DNA from: Rhizocola hellebori
Lineage (GTDB): Bacteria > Actinomycetota > Actinomycetes > Mycobacteriales > Micromonosporaceae
DNA length: 64,000 bases
Assembly (NCBI RefSeq): GCF_016862955.1
Contig: NZ_BONY01000040.1
Coordinates: 1 to 64,000 of the forward strand
Direction of reading: 5' to 3'
Below the pieces are notes generated by a model. The model worked only from the letters and a program-made list of their open reading frames with translations, ran no database searches and was not told the DNA's origin. Made by a program: the position numbers and the translations under genes. Position 1 is the first letter of the stretch. Each line of letters starts with the position of its first letter. Below are positions 25,384 through 35,900 of this stretch, piece by piece.

Positions 25384-28300
25384 GGGTTCACCTCGAAAGT
25401 CGAGTCGGCGACCAGCAGATCGGCGAACGAGGTCGACACCGCGTGGCCCGCGCTGTTGGCGGCCAGGAACGTCATCGGCACCACCTGTCCGAAAGCGCCA
25501 AGCTGGGAAAGGTCGAGGGCGCGGATCTGGGCCAGCCGCAAGGTGTCCAGCAGGGTCTGTTCCAGAGCGCTGTGGCTCCAGGCCGGCCGGGCGTCCGGTG
25601 CGACGGCGATGAGCACCGCCTGCGGCGCTTGCGCGCCCGGCGAGTCGAACTGCACGGCGATCCCGGTGTCCTCCTCGCGCGCCGGGATGATCTCCGGCCA
25701 CTCCGCGAGCATCAGTCCGCACCACGCGCCGGCCTGCGGCGGCTCACCCAGCATGGCGAGGCTGACCAGACCCGAGCGGTGCCGCTGCGCCTCGGAGGCG
25801 AAAGGCAATGCGGCCCAAGGCGCGCCGGTCGCCGGGAGCTGGGCGATGCGGGGGCGGCCCATGACCCGGTCCAGCGCCCGGCCGTAGACAAGCAGGTCCT
25901 GCCACGCGTCGACGGCCGGCTGCACGCGGGCGACCTGGGCGAGCCAGGATTCGACAGTCCCGTCGGGGTCGTCGCCGAGGCCGGGCTCGGCGCCAAGCGG
26001 GTCGGCGGTCGCCGGATTGAAGGGGGCGATGATCGGCAGGCTGGTGCCAAAGACCGCGGCCAGAACCGCCGCCGGGGTGGCCGCAGCGCCCGCGGCGGCG
26101 AGACGCGCGTCGAGAATCCGTCCGGTGTCGGTGCTGTCGGTGGCCGTAAGCGCCTGCAGCACACCGAATGCGGCGGCCCGGTCGAATGCGGCCCGCTGCG
26201 CGGCGGCGTCAGCGCCCGCGTCCGACAGTGCCCGGCGCACGCCAGCTAGCACCGCGATGGCAGTCTCGGCCCTTCCAGCCAGTGGATCGGGCGCAGGCGT
26301 GGTGTTTGCCGTAACCGGGGCTGGCGGTTGCAGATCGGCGGGGGTGAGCGCGCGCCCGTGGCCGAGCACGCGGGCGGCGGCGGCAAGCAACTCGCAGGCG
26401 ACCGCAAATGACACCGGCGCGGTGCCGGGGTCGTCGTAGTCGACCGTTGCCGGGCCGGTGCCGTCGGCCGCGCGGGCCACCCGCTGGTCCAGTTCGGTCT
26501 GAGCGCCGGTGGCCTGTGCCTCCTGCACGATGGCGAGCAGGTCGACCGGGCGCAACCCCAGATCGGCCAGGCTTACCCGCGACGGTGCCGCCCCGGCTCG
26601 GGTGACCGTGCAGGCCACCGAGTGCGGGTCGCCGAGCAGACGGCCAAGCCAGGCGTCGAGCTCAGGCGCGGCCGCCGCGCGCGGGGTGACCGGCACCACG
26701 GCCCACTCCGGTGCCGGGCCGCCGAACAGGATCGCGATCCGTTGGTGCAGCACGGTTCCGCTGCGCGGCGTGGTGACCACCTCGGGCTCGGGCGGCCGCT
26801 TGCCCTGGGCGAGACTGTCGAGGGTGGCCGCGGCCGCCGAAGGCGAGCCCTTGAGGATCTGGAACACCGACTCGGCGAGCAGAAGATCGCTCACGGCATC
26901 CACCATGTCGTCCAGCGCGGCCAGCTCGGCCTCGACCGCGGCCCGCTGCGGCAGCGACATGGCCAAGGACGGCTCGCCCGCCCAAGGTATCCGCGCCTCC
27001 TGCCACGCGTGCAGCAGCGCCAGACCGTCCACCACGTTGCGTGCGGCCACCTGGTCGGCGGGGGCGCCACTGTCGGCGGCCTTGTTCGCCACGGCCGGGT
27101 ACAGGTTGCGGAAGGCGTCGATGTAGCGATCCAGCTCGACGCCGGGGTGACCTTCGTGCAGGCCACGTTCGAAGGAATAGCCGAGCACGGCCCCCAGCGG
27201 CTGTGTCTCGCGGACAGCGTCGAGGATCGCCAGCGCCGAGCGGACCCGGGCCGAGGAAAGGTCCACCGCATAGGGGCGGCGGGCCTCGCTGGTGCGGGCG
27301 ACGTAGCCGCTGCGCAGCACGGCGGCCGCGGCGGCGTGCAGCATCGACGGCGCCTGCACGTAGCCGTCGGAGTCTGTCCGTGCCGCGACCGTCGACCCGT
27401 CGGGTGCGGTGACGTCGACGGTCGGGCCCGGCCGGTCGGGCCGCCAGTCCACCACCCATCCGTAGCAGCCCAGGTATGCGCCGGTCGCGGGATCTGCCGT
27501 GTCCGCAAGCGGTGTGCGCAGCGCGGCCAGGCGTCGGGTCGCGAGCCCGGTGACCCAGGCGTCGACGCGGTGCGAGCAGATGTCCAGCGTCTCGGTGAAC
27601 AGGCGGTCGAGTTCGGCGCTCGGCAGGCCGACCAGATTGCCCACCGCCGCGCGGTAGTCGTCGAGCGGTTGCAGCCCGCTGCCGCGCGGCACAGATGGGT
27701 CGGCCAGATACTCGCCCAGCGGCCGGTTTTCCGTCACGTCGCTCAGGTTCAGGTCGAACCGTTCCCACGCTGTGCGCACTGTCGGCAGCTGCGCCGCGCC
27801 TGCCGGTGGGGGAAGGATGCCGACCAGTTCCGCCTCACGCGACTCGAACGGCAGCAGCTCACCGGCGTGCCCGAGCACCCGCCGCGCCGCGGCGTCGTAT
27901 TCGGCCAGCAAAGCCTGACGCAGCATCAGGTACAGCAGCGCGGTGACCGGTTGCGGCGGCGCGTTCTGGTCGCGCAACATGGCCGGGGTCGCCGCCACGA
28001 GCCAGGCGACGTAATCGAAGTCGAGCGCTTGCGTCTGCGACAGCGGTGGCGGCGCCACGAGCGGGCCGCCGAAGTCGTGCGACTCGGCCAGGAAACTCAG
28101 GTAAAGCGCGCGCGGGTTGCGGCCGGTCTGGCCGAGGTCGGCGAGGATCTGCTGGCCGATGCTGTGCTGGGCGCGCTGCAGACCGTCGAGGTCCGCGCCG
28201 ACGTAGCTGAGCAGATTCCACGTGGTGTCATAGCCGAAGCTGCGCCGGATACGGGCCGACCGGGCGCTGGCGTCCATGCCCAGCACCGCGATGAGGTCGG

Positions 28301-29783
28301 CGTCCGGGTCGCTGGTGCGCCCGACCCGGGGTGCGGCGAAGATGTTGTTCGCCGCGACCGAGGCCATCCGCGACAACAGCTCGGGCAGACCGGCCGGCAC
28401 GTTCTCGGCGGGCCGCGCCACCCAGGCCGAATAGGCGCCCACCGGCAGCACCCCGTAGGGCACCGCACCGACGCGCAGCGCCGCGAGCGGGCCACGCGGG
28501 CGGACCCAGTCGGTGGCGAACCGGCGGATCGCCGCCGACGTTTCGGCGCTGAGGTCCGGGGTGAGCATCTGTTCGAGGTAGTAGCCGACGGTGGCCGGCC
28601 AGAGCGCGGCAAGCATTGCGGCGGCGGCGGTCTGCTCGTCGCGACCCGCGCCGGAGACGTGGTCGACCACCGTGGGGGACAGGCCCAGCGCGGCGGCCAG
28701 GCGGGCGCCGTCGGTGGCCGGCTTGGCGAGCCCCTCGCCACGGGCGATGGGGAAGCTGACCGCGCCGGCCGGGTCGGCGACGGGATAGGCGCTGGGCTCC
28801 TCGGTGGTGTTGTTGGTCGGCGTGCCCTGCGCGACGAAGGCCAGCCCCCGGCTGTACCGGTGCGCGGTCAGCAGATCGGCGAGCTGTGCGGCCTGGTCGG
28901 TTGCGGTCTCGGCGGCGCGGACTCCGTACACAAGAATGGTGGTGAATCCATCTTCGGCGTCGATCGCGTCGATGGGCATGCGCACCGCCATGCCGGCCGC
29001 TACCGCCTCGTCGAAGTCGTAGGCCCAGCGCAGTTCCGGTGGGATGGCCAGGCCGTCACCGGAGATGTCAACGCTTTCGTCGTCGTCGGTGTCGCCGGAC
29101 AGGCGGGGGGTGAGGGCGAGACCTTCGCGCACCGGCTCGCTGACGGCCTGGCGGACCTTCTGCGATCCTCGGTAGGCCACCACCACCCAGCGTTCGGGCA
29201 ACCCGCGGGCTTCGGGTGCGCGGTGCCAGTGGTCAGGGCGGGTGGCCATTTCGGTGAAGACCGGGTCACCGTCTGCATTGGACGGTGTGCTGGCATCGAC
29301 GATCCAGGCTGCCCGCTCCGGCGTCGCCGCGGTGAGCAGGCTCGCCCAAGCGTTGCGCTCGCTGCCTTCCCGGCGCGCCCGCCGCCAATATTGCTGCCCG
29401 GCGGTGACTTCGGCGGCGGTCAGCAGCGGTTCGTGCGAGTCGGCCAGGATCGCGTCCGGGTAGACGCGCACCAGCAGCGTGCCCACCGCGTCCGGCTGGC
29501 CGGCGACCGGTCCCGAAACGAACCGCGTCTGCACCGCCACCGGCATCAGCACCACCGGAAAACGGGCGTCCAATCCGTCGATCGCGTCACCCGGTGTGGC
29601 CGCTGCAGCTGCCGACAGCCGGTCGCGCGCGGCCGCCTCATCGCGTCGAGCTCGTTGCAGAGCATGCATTTCCGACTGGTACGCAGGATCGGCGCGATCC
29701 AATCCCGCGAGACGTCCAGCGGCACGCCCAATGGCGTCATGCGCTGCCGCCCGCGCAGCACGCAGCTCGCCAGGGGTGGTCAC
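25380..29783 (-). CDS. Uncharacterised 1467-aa protein of the five-gene operon
   Basis: The protein is 1467 aa, without a signal peptide or membrane helix. An N-terminal helical segment (about residues 1-65) is followed by a region beginning LDARFPVVLMPVAVQTRFV, then LLVRVYPDAILADSHEPLLT. Most of the rest is Ala-rich and helical. No catalytic motif was found and I do not recognise the family. The GTG at 29783 overlaps the preceding gene by 4 bp and the ending stop overlaps the following start by 4 bp. A scaffold or shell protein fits the size and lack of motifs, but this is only inference. Confidence 0.7.
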   Translation of the reverse strand: MTTPGELRAARAAAHDAIGRAAGRLAGLDRADPAYQSEMHALQRARRDEAAARDRLSAAAAATPGDAIDGLDARFPVVLMPVAVQTRFVSGPVAGQPDAVGTLLVRVYPDAILADSHEPLLTAAEVTAGQQYWRRARREGSERNAWASLLTAATPERAAWIVDASTPSNADGDPVFTEMATRPDHWHRAPEARGLPERWVVVAYRGSQKVRQAVSEPVREGLALTPRLSGDTDDDESVDISGDGLAIPPELRWAYDFDEAVAAGMAVRMPIDAIDAEDGFTTILVYGVRAAETATDQAAQLADLLTAHRYSRGLAFVAQGTPTNNTTEEPSAYPVADPAGAVSFPIARGEGLAKPATDGARLAAALGLSPTVVDHVSGAGRDEQTAAAAMLAALWPATVGYYLEQMLTPDLSAETSAAIRRFATDWVRPRGPLAALRVGAVPYGVLPVGAYSAWVARPAENVPAGLPELLSRMASVAANNIFAAPRVGRTSDPDADLIAVLGMDASARSARIRRSFGYDTTWNLLSYVGADLDGLQRAQHSIGQQILADLGQTGRNPRALYLSFLAESHDFGGPLVAPPPLSQTQALDFDYVAWLVAATPAMLRDQNAPPQPVTALLYLMLRQALLAEYDAAARRVLGHAGELLPFESREAELVGILPPPAGAAQLPTVRTAWERFDLNLSDVTENRPLGEYLADPSVPRGSGLQPLDDYRAAVGNLVGLPSAELDRLFTETLDICSHRVDAWVTGLATRRLAALRTPLADTADPATGAYLGCYGWVVDWRPDRPGPTVDVTAPDGSTVAARTDSDGYVQAPSMLHAAAAAVLRSGYVARTSEARRPYAVDLSSARVRSALAILDAVRETQPLGAVLGYSFERGLHEGHPGVELDRYIDAFRNLYPAVANKAADSGAPADQVAARNVVDGLALLHAWQEARIPWAGEPSLAMSLPQRAAVEAELAALDDMVDAVSDLLLAESVFQILKGSPSAAAATLDSLAQGKRPPEPEVVTTPRSGTVLHQRIAILFGGPAPEWAVVPVTPRAAAAPELDAWLGRLLGDPHSVACTVTRAGAAPSRVSLADLGLRPVDLLAIVQEAQATGAQTELDQRVARAADGTGPATVDYDDPGTAPVSFAVACELLAAAARVLGHGRALTPADLQPPAPVTANTTPAPDPLAGRAETAIAVLAGVRRALSDAGADAAAQRAAFDRAAAFGVLQALTATDSTDTGRILDARLAAAGAAATPAAVLAAVFGTSLPIIAPFNPATADPLGAEPGLGDDPDGTVESWLAQVARVQPAVDAWQDLLVYGRALDRVMGRPRIAQLPATGAPWAALPFASEAQRHRSGLVSLAMLGEPPQAGAWCGLMLAEWPEIIPAREEDTGIAVQFDSPGAQAPQAVLIAVAPDARPAWSHSALEQTLLDTLRLAQIRALDLSQLGAFGQVVPMTFLAANSAGHAVSTSFADLLVADSTFEVNP

Positions 29784-32700
29784 GGCTCCTCCACAATCAG
29801 ATCAGCGCCGTGAATGGCGACACGGAACGGCCGGCGCAACATGATCCACGCCTGGTCGGATCCGTTGGCGCCCCAGGTGATCGGCGGATCGGCGGACCCG
29901 GGCACGATCCCGGCGGCGTCCGGCAACGCGGCGGTCACGTCGACGTATCGCAGTGCTGCCAAGGCGTCGGCGTCCTCGGCAAGCTGCGCCCACGACACGT
30001 CGGCCCACGCGGTGGCCCGAGCGCCATAGGCACCGTCGTCTGCGTCGAGCCCGAACCGTGGGGCCGTCGGATGTTCGGCGAGCACGAAGAACCAGCCGAG
30101 CTGGGTGCCGTCGCCGCGCGCCATGGTGGTGGTCAGGTCGAAACCGAAGAATGCGATGTCGGGTTCGAGCCGCCCGGTGAACACGGGATATCTGGTGTCG
30201 GTGCCTAGCGTGCGCCGCCCGTCCGTGCCTTGCACCGCCGCCACCGCGCTGACGATCGTGTCCGGGAAACGCGATAGCAGCTCGCCCTTCACCAGCAACA
30301 CCAACTCGCCTTCGGCCGGCGGCGGTACCCGGCCGGTGTTCGCGCCAAGCCTCTGCCACAACGGGATCGGGGTGATGTCCACCAGCGACTCGGGATCGGC
30401 GGCGATCCCCGCCGGGGTCAGCGCGCCGCTGGTGTCCCAGAACTGGCGGAAATAGGTGCCGCGCTGGTCGGTCGGGTATTCGTGGAACAGCAGTTCGCGT
30501 CCCATCTCGTGGCTAAGGCCAAGCAGGTAAGCCTCGATGAACCGCTGATTGGGGCACACCACGGTGACGGTGTCGGCCGGTATCCCACCCGCACCTGGCA
30601 GCAGCCAGTCGTGGCCCAGCTCGCGCAGCGGCGCGTACATCGGGGCGTCGAACTCGGGCGCCGCCATCACCTGTTCCAGCGGATCGCTTGCGGCCCAAGT
30701 GATCCAGGGCGCAAGCTGCAGCCGCCCGCGGATGCTGTCGGTGATGGTGCGCTCCGGGTGCAGCTGTTCGGTCAGGGTGGCCGCGACACTGGTCAGGTTC
30801 ACCGGGCTGAGCACCGGCCCGGGGGCAGCCGCCGTGCCCGCCACCGCCGCCAACTCGATCGCCGCCTGCCCGAACAGCGCCCCCGTATGCAAAACGACCT
30901 GGCTGTCGGTGCTCACCGGCACAGGTGTCACACTCCCGCCAGGCACCCCCAGCACATGCCCGGCCACACCCGGCACCCACCCCACCGCCGGCACCGGATC
31001 AGTCCCCACCGGAGGCAACCAAGGCCCACCCGCCGGCCGAGCCGGCCGCACCGCCCCATGCCCCCCGCCGACCGGACCTCCCGGCAGCGCGCCACCGCCA
31101 GCCGGGCCGCCGTGCGGCTGGCCGTCGCCGGGCGGTGGGGCCGACCGCAACAGCATGCCGGGTAAGGCAAATCCGCCCGGAGGCGGCGCGAAAGTCGTCA
31201 GCGACGGGGCGCGGAAGGGCAATGCGGTGACCACCATGCCATCCGGGCGCAGCGGCACCGGCCGGGTCCGCAACTCACCATTGTTGAGCCGCGCCAGCAA
31301 TCCCGCTGGGGCCGTTGCCGACGGCTCGCCCGCCCGGGGCGGCCTCAGGGCACCGGGCACAGCCGCGACCCCGATAAATCGCCCCAGCCGCCCAACGGGC
31401 ACCCGCCCGACCGCGGGCCCGCCGCCTCCTGCCATCGGCGTGCCGGTGGCGATTGCGGCGGCGCGGCCGCCTGGTCTGATGGGGGCGGCTACGCGGGCGG
31501 CGCGGCGGGCGGCTGTGGCGACCGTGCGCTGGGCGCGGCGGATGCGGCCGTCCATTGCGCCGTCAGGGATCGGGCTCAGCCCGAGCCGCCGGGCGGTCGT
31601 CAAAGGGGCTGCCGCCGCGACGCCGGGCGACGCGGGCAGCAAGATTTGTGAGTGCACCGGGGCGGTGACCGTGAGCAGAGTTTCGGTGCCGAGGGCGGTG
31701 AGGTGGTTGTCGTAGAGTTTGCGCGCCGCCTCACGGGCCAGCTGTGCCCGGCGCAGCGTCTCGTTCGCCGCTATCACGCCGTCGACCTGCCGCCACGCCT
31801 CGGCCATCAGCTCCTGGTCGTGGCGGCGGACGACCTCCGCGCCCAGCCCGGCGATGGTCCGCAGGCGCGGGTCGGCGTTGAGTTCATGGAACCAGGCCGG
31901 TGTCGCCGCCGGGGCCGGGTCGAGCCGGTCGGCCGCCGCCTGCCAGCGGCCCCAAAGCGGCGGCGCGACAATCGGATCGGCGCCGGCGCTGATCGCGTCG
32001 GCCGGCTGGTTGAGCATCGCGGCCAGAGCCGGGACGAAAGCCTCGCGTTCGGTGTCGGCCCATGCCCCAACAGTGGCGGTCGGCGAGACCAGCGCACCGG
32101 TCAGCACCAGCGGTGTGCTCGCCGCCGGTGGCAGCGCGGGGTCGGGCGTGCTGACATCCAGCGGGGTCAGGCCGATGCGTGGTCCGGCCGGGCGGGCGGT
32201 GAGCCGACGGGCGAGTTGTTCGAAGTCGGCCTGCACGCCGGTCTGGAACGACCACCGGTAGTAGACGGGAAGCCGGATGCCGAGGTCGTCCGGGGCCCAC
32301 GCCGCCGCGAGACCGTCCACTGTGTCCGCTATAGGTTCGCGCAGCCCGGCCAGCCTTCCCCGCTCGAAGGCCGGGACAAGCATTGCCGTGTAAGCAGTTT
32401 TTGGCAGCAGATGCCGCCCCGCGAGCAGCCGCGAGCGCTGCCGGTGCGCCGCGACCGAGGCCAGGGTCTCGCCTGCCGCCGGGGAGAACCCGTCGATGTG
32501 GGCGTGGGCCCACGCCCACGACTGGTCGAGCCGCGGCAGCGCATCGGCTGAAGCGATCGTCACGGCGGGCAGCCGCCCGTCGGCGCCGGCGTGTTCCTCG
32601 GCGGTGATCTCGTCGGCGGTTACCACCGCGAGGACGAGCCACGGCCGCAGCCGCCCCGCGGAATCGGCGACGGCAGGGGTGTAGCGCCAAGGCAGATCGG

Positions 32701-32989
32701 GGTCGGCGAACTCCACCAGCGGCAGCTCGTTGGGTTCGGCGTCAACCTCGCCCGGCCGCGGTGCCACCCGCAGGATCGCCCGTGGGTCAAGGGCGGCGAT
32801 CTCGCCCGGCCCGGAAAGGGTAAGGGTCACCGGAACAGGGCGCGGGTCGCCGCCCGCGTCCACGGTGACGCTCACCGTGACCGCGGCGCGCGGCGCGGCG
32901 GCCGGATCGCCGTCCACGCGGGCGATGCTGCCGGCCAATCCGGCGCGAACCCAAGGCAGGAAGCCGTAGCCGGCGGCGGGCTGGGTCAT
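29780..32989 (-). CDS. Uncharacterised 1069-aa protein of the five-gene operon
   Basis: The protein is 1069 aa. N-terminal and C-terminal parts (about 1-480 and 720-1069) flank a Gly/Pro/Ala-rich, probably flexible middle (about 500-710, with runs such as HGGPAGGGALPGG). Recurring-looking patches are DLPWRYTPAVADSAGRLRPW (about 93-112), ELLFHEYPTDQRGTYFRQFW and PDIAFFGFDL. No signal peptide or membrane helix is visible, and no enzyme motif. It overlaps both neighbours by 4 bp. I do not recognise the family; it might bridge two other subunits through the flexible middle. Confidence 0.7.
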   Translation of the reverse strand: MTQPAAGYGFLPWVRAGLAGSIARVDGDPAAAPRAAVTVSVTVDAGGDPRPVPVTLTLSGPGEIAALDPRAILRVAPRPGEVDAEPNELPLVEFADPDLPWRYTPAVADSAGRLRPWLVLAVVTADEITAEEHAGADGRLPAVTIASADALPRLDQSWAWAHAHIDGFSPAAGETLASVAAHRQRSRLLAGRHLLPKTAYTAMLVPAFERGRLAGLREPIADTVDGLAAAWAPDDLGIRLPVYYRWSFQTGVQADFEQLARRLTARPAGPRIGLTPLDVSTPDPALPPAASTPLVLTGALVSPTATVGAWADTEREAFVPALAAMLNQPADAISAGADPIVAPPLWGRWQAAADRLDPAPAATPAWFHELNADPRLRTIAGLGAEVVRRHDQELMAEAWRQVDGVIAANETLRRAQLAREAARKLYDNHLTALGTETLLTVTAPVHSQILLPASPGVAAAAPLTTARRLGLSPIPDGAMDGRIRRAQRTVATAARRAARVAAPIRPGGRAAAIATGTPMAGGGGPAVGRVPVGRLGRFIGVAAVPGALRPPRAGEPSATAPAGLLARLNNGELRTRPVPLRPDGMVVTALPFRAPSLTTFAPPPGGFALPGMLLRSAPPPGDGQPHGGPAGGGALPGGPVGGGHGAVRPARPAGGPWLPPVGTDPVPAVGWVPGVAGHVLGVPGGSVTPVPVSTDSQVVLHTGALFGQAAIELAAVAGTAAAPGPVLSPVNLTSVAATLTEQLHPERTITDSIRGRLQLAPWITWAASDPLEQVMAAPEFDAPMYAPLRELGHDWLLPGAGGIPADTVTVVCPNQRFIEAYLLGLSHEMGRELLFHEYPTDQRGTYFRQFWDTSGALTPAGIAADPESLVDITPIPLWQRLGANTGRVPPPAEGELVLLVKGELLSRFPDTIVSAVAAVQGTDGRRTLGTDTRYPVFTGRLEPDIAFFGFDLTTTMARGDGTQLGWFFVLAEHPTAPRFGLDADDGAYGARATAWADVSWAQLAEDADALAALRYVDVTAALPDAAGIVPGSADPPITWGANGSDQAWIMLRRPFRVAIHGADLIVEEP

Positions 32990-35900
32990 CCGGAGGTCTC
33001 CGTCTCATAGGTCGGCACGACCTGCAGTCCGGCCGTGCCGCTGCCGCGCAGGGCGGCCAGGGCCGCGCCCCGCGTCATGGCGGTGGCGATGTCCGGGCGC
33101 GCGCCGAGAGTGTCGGTGGTGGCCACCGTGTAGGTCTCCGGGGCGAGCTTGACGCCACCGGTCCGGCCGTCGCGGCGGGCGAAGCGGGCCTGCGTCGCCG
33201 ACGAAGCCCGCACGGCGGCCAGCTGGATGCCACGGTCGATCGTCACCGGGGGCAGGGACCGTACCCGCCAAGAACTGTCGATGATCTTTGTTTGGTACTC
33301 GAGGCTGGCCACCTTCGTCGCCGCCTCGGGCGCGACCGGGCCCGCGTCAACCCGCACTCCGGCTTGCATGAGCTCGAAGGAGTCTCGCGACAGCTGGTCG
33401 GTTTCGGAGAGCTTCTCGAAGTCGCCAGGCGTGAAGAAGTCGTTGACCGGCACGAAATCGGCCGGGCGGGTGCCGATCGCCACCGCGGTGACCGTGAAGC
33501 TCGCCGGGCCGCTGATTTCGTACTGGCCGAACAGTTCCAGGTTGCGCGCCAGCGGAAGCACCTTCTGCCGCAGCGTTGCCGCACTGCCCGGGTCGAGCAG
33601 CCGCCCGGCCGCACCGGTGCCCACGAATGAGACACCGCGGCGCACCGCATCGACGGCCCAGTTGTCGGGCAGCGCCAGCGCCTGCGCCAGCAGCCCCCAC
33701 GGATCGGTGGCCGCCAGCTCGGGCACCAGCCAGTCCAACCCGAACGTGGCGTCGAACGGCACCGAGATGTCGAAGAAAAGCAGCGACAGGCTGGCCTTTC
33801 CCCATACGTGGAACGGGTTCGGCCCGGTCAGGGTGCCCTCCACGGTGACGCCGGCTATCCGGCGCGAGCCGCGGTTGAGGGTCACGCCGGCCGAGAAGTC
33901 GAACCGGAAACCGAAGGGGTGCAACACGATCAGCGTGTCGAAGCTGACCCAGCCGTGCACGTTGAAGCCGCCCCTGGCCGCATACAGCTCCGCCTTGGCC
34001 CCGAACTGGCGGGAGTTCGCGGTGACCGCGAGGTATCCCTCCAGCGTCACCCGCGGGTTGTCACCGGCGCCGAGCGCGACGGTGATCCGGCGCAGGGCCG
34101 GGAATCCCGGCGGCGGGGTGAAGTGGGGGTTGAAGCCACCGACGGCAAGGGCGAAGTCGGGATCGCTGCCATAGTTGAGCCGCATCGCGAGGTCGCCGCT
34201 GACGGCGAACCCGGCGACTTTCGAATCGTGCAGGGACGCGTCGACGGCGATCGTCTTCTTGGCTGGCTCGAAGATGCCGACGATGTCGACGTGCAGCTCC
34301 ACGATCGGAGCCGACTCGTTGGGCAGCAGCGCGCGGGCGGTGCCGAGCAGGGCGACGGTCACCGGCGCCGGGACCTCGACCACGATCGCGAGCTCGAAGG
34401 TGATCAGCGTCGGGGTGCCCCAGCCGATGATGGCCGCCGGGCCGAACACATAGCGGCCCATGGCAATCGGGAAGATCGCGGTCAGCGCCGTGACGATGGT
34501 GTTGGCGTCGCGTACCGGGTCGGTGGGGAACAGGATTCGATCCACCCCGCCCTGCCGGATGCCGGCGAGCAGTGCCGTGGTGTCGAGCCTGCGGTTGAGA
34601 GCCGCGATGCCGCCGACCGCGTTGAGCGTGAAGCCGTAGCCGAGCTGGATGTGCGGAATGTCGGCGAATACCAGCAGCACGAACGAATACCCGGGTGAGG
34701 GCAGCGGCGCGCCGGCGGCGTCCTTGGTGTCCAGGACGCCGATCGCGCTGACGCCGATGTCGTACACCTCGAGCTGAAGGATGCCGACGTAGCGACCGGA
34801 AGCTTTGTCGTAGGAGATGAAACCGCCGCCACGCACCGGTCCGGCGTCGATGCCAAGGCCGAGCCCGGTGGGCCAGACCGGGGTGAGGTCGATCCCGGCC
34901 GGTCCCGCGTCGCCGTCGGCGAACGTCGCCGCGAGCTGGACGCCGACACGGTCGACCGCGTAGGACACCGGCCCGATGACGCCGGAGAAGGACAGCAGCG
35001 CCGCGATGCCAAGCTCCGGCGTGCCCGGCCCGGAGGTGAGCTTGACGGCGAGGTCGACCCGGTCGAAGCGCAACACCCCGAGGTCCAGGTGCGGGTAGAT
35101 GGACACGGTGAAGCCCGCGCCGGCGATGAAGTCCAGCCCGGTTCGGCTCGACCAGGTGACGCCGAGCTGCAAGGGCACCCGCATCTCCTGCCCGCCGAGC
35201 GCGGAGCCCAGGAAGCCGTCGAGGTCGGCGGTGCTGAGCACGAAGGTGAGCCCGTCTACGACCGCGCCCGCGGTCACCTCGACCTCGCCCGCCTTTTCGA
35301 TGACACCGAGCCTGATTTCGCCCGCGGCCAGTTCCAGCCGGGTCTTGCCAGGCTGGCCGAACAGCAGCGTCGGAGCGTCGGCCTGGTAGCGAAGCGACAG
35401 GCCCAGGCCCGCCGAGGGCAGCGGCTGACCGGACGCGAACGGGTACCGGGCAAAGGTTTCCCCCGGCCGGATCACCACGCCGAGCTGGTTGGCGAGGTCT
35501 GTGCCGGCGCGCAGGGCGAACTTCCAGCCGTCGCCGAGATCGACGGTCTCGGCGAGCCCGTTCGGGGCCATGATCTGCAGGATCATGCCGGGCGGCGCGT
35601 CGCCCTCGGCCGGCAGCCCGGCCAGCATGAACCCGACCTGTTCATAGCGCCCGTTTATCGGCAGGTCGAACAACGGAAGCGTGATGGCGTAACGGACCGG
35701 ACCGGCCGGCGGCGCCAGCGCACCGGTCTGCAACGCGGTGGACAGCTGCTCGCCGATCAGGTCCAGCGACACCGGCACGCCGATGCCGTGCAGCAGCGGC
35801 ATGAGCGCGGTGGCCAGCCGCCCGAAGGCGAAATCTGTTGTCCCCCAGCCATACAGGCGCTCGGGGATGAGCGACGGGTCGGACAGGATTGCCGGTATCT

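Noticed and set aside
26622-29813. A 1063-aa open frame antisense to the 1467-aa gene
   Set aside because: It is a GC-driven shadow: Arg/Gly/His-rich composition, no motif, no ribosome site, while the minus-strand frame has coupled starts and stops.
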